Assembly: GCF_900100205.1 (NCBI RefSeq)
Contig: NZ_FNEQ01000016.1
Coordinates: forward strand, 1-63,261
Length of the DNA: 63,261 nucleotides
DNA from: Duganella sp. OV510
GTDB taxonomy: Bacteria; Pseudomonadota; Gammaproteobacteria; Burkholderiales; Burkholderiaceae_D
Reading direction: 5' to 3'
Part shown: positions 59,828-63,261 of the stretch, in pieces
Position numbering within the stretch: the stretch's first letter is position 1
Layout: each line of letters starts with the position of its first letter
Notes under the pieces: model-generated
The model's database searches: none
What the model was told of the DNA's origin: nothing
The model's input: only the letters and a program-made list of their open reading frames with translations
Made by a program: the position numbers and the translations under genes

Positions 59828-61210
59828 TTAGAACGGCAGCTCCGCGTCCGGCTTGGCAGCCAGGATCACGCTCTTGAACTGGCCCTGGATGCGTTCCAGC
59901 GCGGCAGGCGTTTCCGCTTCGAAGCGCATCACGATCACCGGCGTGGTGTTGGACGAACGCGCCAGGCCGAAGCCGTCTTCGTATTCCACGCGCAGGCCGT
60001 CGATGGTGATGATCTGTTTATTGCCAGGGAATTTGGCATCGGCGCGCAGCTTGTCCATCACGGCGAAGTTCTCGCCTTCCTTCAGGTGCAGATGCAGTTC
60101 CGGCGTGCTGTCCGATTGCGGCAGCGCGTTCAGCAGCGCCGACGGATCTTTTTCCTTGGTCAGGATTTCCAGCATGCGCGCGCCGGCGTACAGGCCGTCG
60201 TCGAAACCATACCAGCGGTCCTTGAAGAAGATGTGGCCGCTCATTTCGCCGCCCAGCGGCGAACCGGTTTCCTTCAGCTTGGCTTTGACCAGCGAGTGGC
60301 CGGTCTTGTACATCAGCGGCTTGCCGCCGGCTTGCTCGATGTACGGCGCAAGGTGACGGGTGCACTTCACGTCGTAGAGGATTTCGGCACCAGCGTTACG
60401 CGACAGCACGTCGGCAGCAAACAGCATCATCTGGCGGTCCGGATAGATGATCTGGCCATCCTTGGTCACCAGGCCCAGGCGATCGCCGTCGCCGTCGAAG
60501 GCCAGGCCGATTTCAGCGTCGGTCTCCTGCAGCGCGCGGATCAGGTCTTGCAGGTTTTCCGGATGCGCAGGATCAGGATGGTGGTTAGGGAAGTTGCCAT
60601 CCACTTCGCAGAACAGCTCGATCACTTCGCAGCCCATGCCGCGATACAGGTCGCCGGCGAACGCGCCAGCCACGCCGTTGCCGCAATCGACCGCGATCTT
60701 GATCGGGCGCGCGACTTTCACGTCGCCGATGATGCGTTGCAGGTATTGCTCACGGATGTCGTGGGTGCTGTAGCCGCCCGGCGTGGCGGACGGCTTGCCG
60801 TCATGCGCCAGGATGCTGTCGTACAGTCCGGTAATGGCCTCGCCGTGGATGGCCTCGCCGGCCAGCACCATCTTGAAGCCGTTGTAGTCCGGCGGATTGT
60901 GGCTGCCGGTCACCATGATGCCGGATGCAGCGCCGAGCACATTGGTGCCAAAGTACACCATCGGCGTGGCCACCACGCCCAGGTCGATCACGTCGACGCC
61001 GGATGATTGCAGGCCTTCGGCCAGCGCCTTGGCCAGGAACGGGCCGGACAGGCGGCCATCGCGGCCAATGACGACTTTCTTCTCGCCCTTGGCCAGCGCG
61101 GCGCGGCCGAAAGCGGCGCCGATCTGGTGCGCCACACCGGCGTCCAGGGTTTTATCGATGATGCCGCGGATATCGTAAGCTTTGAAGATGGTTTTGGATA
61201 AGGTGACCAT
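59828..61210 (-). CDS. Phosphomannomutase/phosphoglucomutase
   Basis: 460-residue alpha-D-phosphohexomutase of the AlgC/ManB type. The catalytic serine loop is VTGSHNPPDYNG, the metal loop is FDGDGDRLG and the sugar-binding loop is GGEMSGHIFFKD. The enzyme interconverts hexose 6- and 1-phosphates for LPS and exopolysaccharide sugar nucleotides (GDP-mannose, UDP-glucose). It is the first gene of the LPS core operon with waaC and waaA. Confidence 0.94.
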   Translation of the reverse strand: MVTLSKTIFKAYDIRGIIDKTLDAGVAHQIGAAFGRAALAKGEKKVVIGRDGRLSGPFLAKALAEGLQSSGVDVIDLGVVATPMVYFGTNVLGAASGIMVTGSHNPPDYNGFKMVLAGEAIHGEAITGLYDSILAHDGKPSATPGGYSTHDIREQYLQRIIGDVKVARPIKIAVDCGNGVAGAFAGDLYRGMGCEVIELFCEVDGNFPNHHPDPAHPENLQDLIRALQETDAEIGLAFDGDGDRLGLVTKDGQIIYPDRQMMLFAADVLSRNAGAEILYDVKCTRHLAPYIEQAGGKPLMYKTGHSLVKAKLKETGSPLGGEMSGHIFFKDRWYGFDDGLYAGARMLEILTKEKDPSALLNALPQSDSTPELHLHLKEGENFAVMDKLRADAKFPGNKQIITIDGLRVEYEDGFGLARSSNTTPVIVMRFEAETPAALERIQGQFKSVILAAKPDAELPF

Positions 61211-61339
61211 AGGGAATGAGCTTGAGTGCGCAAGGCGGTGCTGCGCGCCAGCGTGCAGAGATCGGTGCGCGGATTAGTAGGAAAGGCTAGCCGGCGTTGT
61301 AGCGGGCACAAGCTTGCATATAGTAATTGTGATAACGTC

Positions 61340-61364
61340 GGCGCGCAAGCCTGTGCAGCGCGCC
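61340..61364 (-). terminator. GC-rich hairpin downstream of the hns-type gene
   Basis: GGCGCGC (61340-61346) pairs with GCGCGCC (61358-61364) across an 11-nt loop, about 16 bp after the hns-type stop. It is a strong stem but lacks a T-run on the minus strand, so its terminator role is uncertain. Confidence 0.4.
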
Positions 61365-61380
61365 AACCGGGTAAATCCGC

Positions 61381-61695
61381 TTAAAGCTTGAGACCGGAGA
61401 TGTCGTTGCCGGCGTCCAGCCAGTCCTTGACCCATTGCGGCTGGCGGCCACGGCCGGTCCATTGCTGGCTGGCATCTGCCGGATTGCGATAGCGAGGCGC
61501 CACGGGACCGGTCTTGGCGCGCGCGCTGGCGCCGCTGCCGACCAGGTCCTGCACCGAGACGCCGACGCTCTTGGCGATGGCGAAAATTTCTTCACGCGCC
61601 TTGGCCAGGTCCTGGCTTTCGCGCTGTTTCAATTCCTGCTTGACGCGCTCCTGCAATTGGCGCAATTCAGCAGAAGACAGATTGGTCACATCCAT
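61381..61695 (-). CDS. H-NS family histone-like protein
   Basis: 104-residue nucleoid protein of the short H-NS type. The N-terminal coiled coil (LSSAELRQLQERVKQELKQRES and on) oligomerises, and the C-terminal DNA-binding region carries QQWTGRGRQPQWVKDWL, the core AT-hook-like motif of the family. Single gene with an AAAGGG ribosome site. Such proteins silence AT-rich foreign DNA; the T6SS cargo operon is a plausible target. Located between the LPS operon and the WecA-like gene. Confidence 0.92.
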   Translation of the reverse strand: MDVTNLSSAELRQLQERVKQELKQRESQDLAKAREEIFAIAKSVGVSVQDLVGSGASARAKTGPVAPRYRNPADASQQWTGRGRQPQWVKDWLDAGNDISGLKL

Positions 61696-61761
61696 TGCAA
61701 TTCCCTTTATGTGTTGACGGCTAATACCACGGCGGGAATAGTCTACATCAAGCTAAAAAAA

Positions 61762-62856
61762 TCAGTGTTTCTTATGACGTATCATCCAGCGCGGCGCTTT
61801 AAAGCGCACGATGCGTACATAAATCCAGATATAACTGCAGATAAACAGCAAGCAGAACAGCATTAATACCCAAGTGTGGCGCCAGAATACTGTGGCTGGA
61901 ATTACCGCCGTCAGCGAAAACAGCCACAGATAAGGCGAGGTCAGCGAATTGCGGCGGATCAGCGCGCGCGCCTCCTTGCGGCCCACCGCCCATTGCACGA
62001 TGCGGCGGAAAATCAGGCTGTGCAGGTGGATGCCGTCCGGCATGGCTGGCGACTTGCCACGCACAAACATGCGGCGATATACCGAGAATAAAGTTTCAAA
62101 GGCCGGATAAATCAGCAGCAAGGCGGCATACCAGGTCGATACCTGCGGATTGCGCATTACCAGCAACAAGGCCAGTTCGCCCAGCATAAAGCCGATGAAA
62201 TAAGCGCCGCCGTCGCCGAGGAAAATCAGGCCGACCGGATAATTCCAGATCAGGAAACCGGCCGTGGCGCCGGCCACCATCAGCGCGGCGATCAGCACAA
62301 ACATATCATTGACCTGCAATGCCACATAACCAAGCGATAACAGCATGCAGATACACACCACGCTGGCCAGGCCATTAAAACCATCGATAATATTGACCGC
62401 GTTGGCAATGCCAGCCACCGCCAGCACGGTCAGCGGCAGCGTCACCCACATATGAGGCAAAGCCCAGGTGGAAAACGGCCAGTCGAGGCGATCAATGCGG
62501 GCGTCCAGCAGGAAATAGCCGAGCGTGGCGGCGGCCATGGTGAGCAGCAGACGGCGCGACGGGCTGACGCGGCCGGTGTAATCTTCGACGATGCCGCCGG
62601 CAAAGGCGACGGCCGCGCAGGCCAGTAGCGCCAGCAACAAGTCGCTGAGCACCGGCACGCGCCAGATGGAAATCGCGGAACTCAGCGCAACCGCCAAAAA
62701 AATAGGCAGGCCGCCAATGCGCGCCACATGATGCATGTGAACTTTTTGCACGCTATTGAAATTGGCGTCCAGCGCCGGACCGTGCAATCTCGCTTCTTTA
62801 ATGACCAGCAAAGTCAGCAGCGCGGAAGCGATAAAGCTCAGTAGGAAGGAAAACAT
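61762..62856 (-). CDS. Undecaprenyl-phosphate glycosyltransferase (WecA/MraY-like)
   Basis: 364-residue polytopic membrane protein of glycosyltransferase family 4. About 10 membrane helices are visible. The catalytic signatures are GGIVEDYTGRVSP, NAVNIIDGFNGLA and FLGDGGAYFIGF, and the C-terminal HLHSLIFRR motif of the WecA group. It transfers a sugar-1-phosphate (GlcNAc or similar) to undecaprenyl phosphate to begin O-antigen or exopolysaccharide synthesis. With rmlA just beyond the next gap it marks the start of an O-antigen type cluster. Confidence 0.9.
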   Translation of the reverse strand: MFSFLLSFIASALLTLLVIKEARLHGPALDANFNSVQKVHMHHVARIGGLPIFLAVALSSAISIWRVPVLSDLLLALLACAAVAFAGGIVEDYTGRVSPSRRLLLTMAAATLGYFLLDARIDRLDWPFSTWALPHMWVTLPLTVLAVAGIANAVNIIDGFNGLASVVCICMLLSLGYVALQVNDMFVLIAALMVAGATAGFLIWNYPVGLIFLGDGGAYFIGFMLGELALLLVMRNPQVSTWYAALLLIYPAFETLFSVYRRMFVRGKSPAMPDGIHLHSLIFRRIVQWAVGRKEARALIRRNSLTSPYLWLFSLTAVIPATVFWRHTWVLMLFCLLFICSYIWIYVRIVRFKAPRWMIRHKKH

Positions 62857-63079
62857 ATTATTTTATTATCTGCGTTGTATCGCAACACGCGGCATTATCA
62901 ACGTGCCAACAGCGGATTGTACAGGATAACGCGCGCCCATCCGCGCTTTGCGGACCGCCGGCATCATACCAGCCGCGCCCTCCCCCGTTGAGAATGCTTA
63001 CCAATCGATACAACTGCGGGGAGCGCCTATCAGCCAGCGGCTAAGCGGCCTGATCTTTGCCCGACGGCAATAGTACCGG

Positions 63080-63261
63080 TCATCGCTGCACCACCCTGTC
63101 TTCGAGGATTTGCAGCAGATACTGCCCATAGTTATTCTTTTTCAGCGGCTCGGCCAGCTTGCGCACCTGGTCGGCGTCGATATAGCCCTTGCGATAGGCA
63201 ATCTCTTCGGGGCACGCGACTTTCAGGCCCTGGCGCTTCTCGATGGTGGCGATGAACTGGC
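63080..63261 (-). CDS. rmlA: Glucose-1-phosphate thymidylyltransferase, C-terminal part (cut by window edge)
   Basis: Only the last 59 codons are inside the window, on the minus strand. The segment QFIATIEKRQGLKVACPEEI, AYRKGYID and QVRKLAEPLKKNNYGQYL is the highly conserved C-terminus of RmlA (RfbA), the first enzyme of dTDP-L-rhamnose synthesis. The frame ends ILEDRVVQR and TGA. Start lies beyond the right edge. Neighbouring WecA-like gene supports an O-antigen locus continuing to the right. Confidence 0.9.
   Translation of the reverse strand, partial: QFIATIEKRQGLKVACPEEIAYRKGYIDADQVRKLAEPLKKNNYGQYLLQILEDRVVQR

Noticed and set aside
1..63261. CRISPR arrays, complete insertion sequences, prophage or integrase genes
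   Set aside because: No regularly spaced repeats, transposase, integrase or phage structural genes were seen in any frame.

Overview
The window reads as a chromosomal segment of a betaproteobacterium in the order Burkholderiales, most likely Oxalobacteraceae (Duganella, Massilia or a relative). The evidence is the high G+C third positions, the gene run phoH-ybeY-corC-lnt-glyQ-glyS-gmhB-plsC, a PEP-CTERM protein, an H-NS of the short betaproteobacterial type, and Xanthomonas/Caulobacter-type TonB receptors for plant polysaccharides. This assignment is an inference from gene content; no 16S gene is present.

Layout. 1-5.1 kb: an iron-regulated TonB siderophore receptor with a Fur box, a BrnT/BrnA-like toxin-antitoxin pair and a DUF885 protein. 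5.2-16.7 kb: a MarR-CPBP protease pair, then housekeeping genes (queG, tsaE, an amiC-type amidase, a hexose-6-phosphate mutarotase, an alpha carbonic anhydrase, a DedA protein, a cyclophilin, mutL, miaA, a VOC protein). 16.8-17.4 kb: a tRNA-Met with a clear promoter and terminator, then a decayed PIN-domain toxin-antitoxin pair. 17.7-25.4 kb: a four-gene polysaccharide-utilisation operon (TonB receptor, GH105, DUF2264, GH35 beta-galactosidase) suited to pectin with galactan side chains. 25.4-31.3 kb: a more AT-rich orphan type VI secretion cargo operon (VgrG, DUF4123 adaptor, DUF3304 putative immunity protein, Tle1-like lipase, PAAR), with a GGDEF remnant at its edge. 31.5-35.9 kb: an AraC regulator diverging from a hydroxyproline epimerase and a three-subunit D-hydroxyproline dehydrogenase. 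35.9-40.9 kb: a hexuronate-type MFS transporter-galM-lacI operon and an MHS symporter. 41-46.9 kb: ChaN lipoprotein plus thioredoxin, a PEP-CTERM protein, a histidine kinase, an HDOD operon and two small lineage-type proteins. 47-56.5 kb: the phoH to plsC/ygjP housekeeping run. 56.5-63.3 kb: a HigBA-like pair, a small zinc-ribbon protein, then LPS/O-antigen genes (waaA, waaC, phosphomannomutase, a WecA-like transferase, the 3' end of rmlA) with an hns-family gene among them.

How it fits together. The pectin operon at 17.7 kb and the hexuronate transporter-galM operon at 39.5 kb share a 14-bp upstream motif (GTCATC-NN-ACAACC), which suggests one regulon for galacturonate- and galactose-containing polymers even though the loci lie about 20 kb apart. 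The hydroxyproline genes cover only the first two catabolic steps; the deaminase and dehydrogenase that complete the route are not here. The type VI cargo operon has no sheath or baseplate genes nearby, so it would depend on an apparatus encoded elsewhere. A 66-bp near-perfect palindrome at 46.5 kb carries a 12-bp core that recurs at 2.8 kb. Calls rest on reading motifs and context; no database search was possible.
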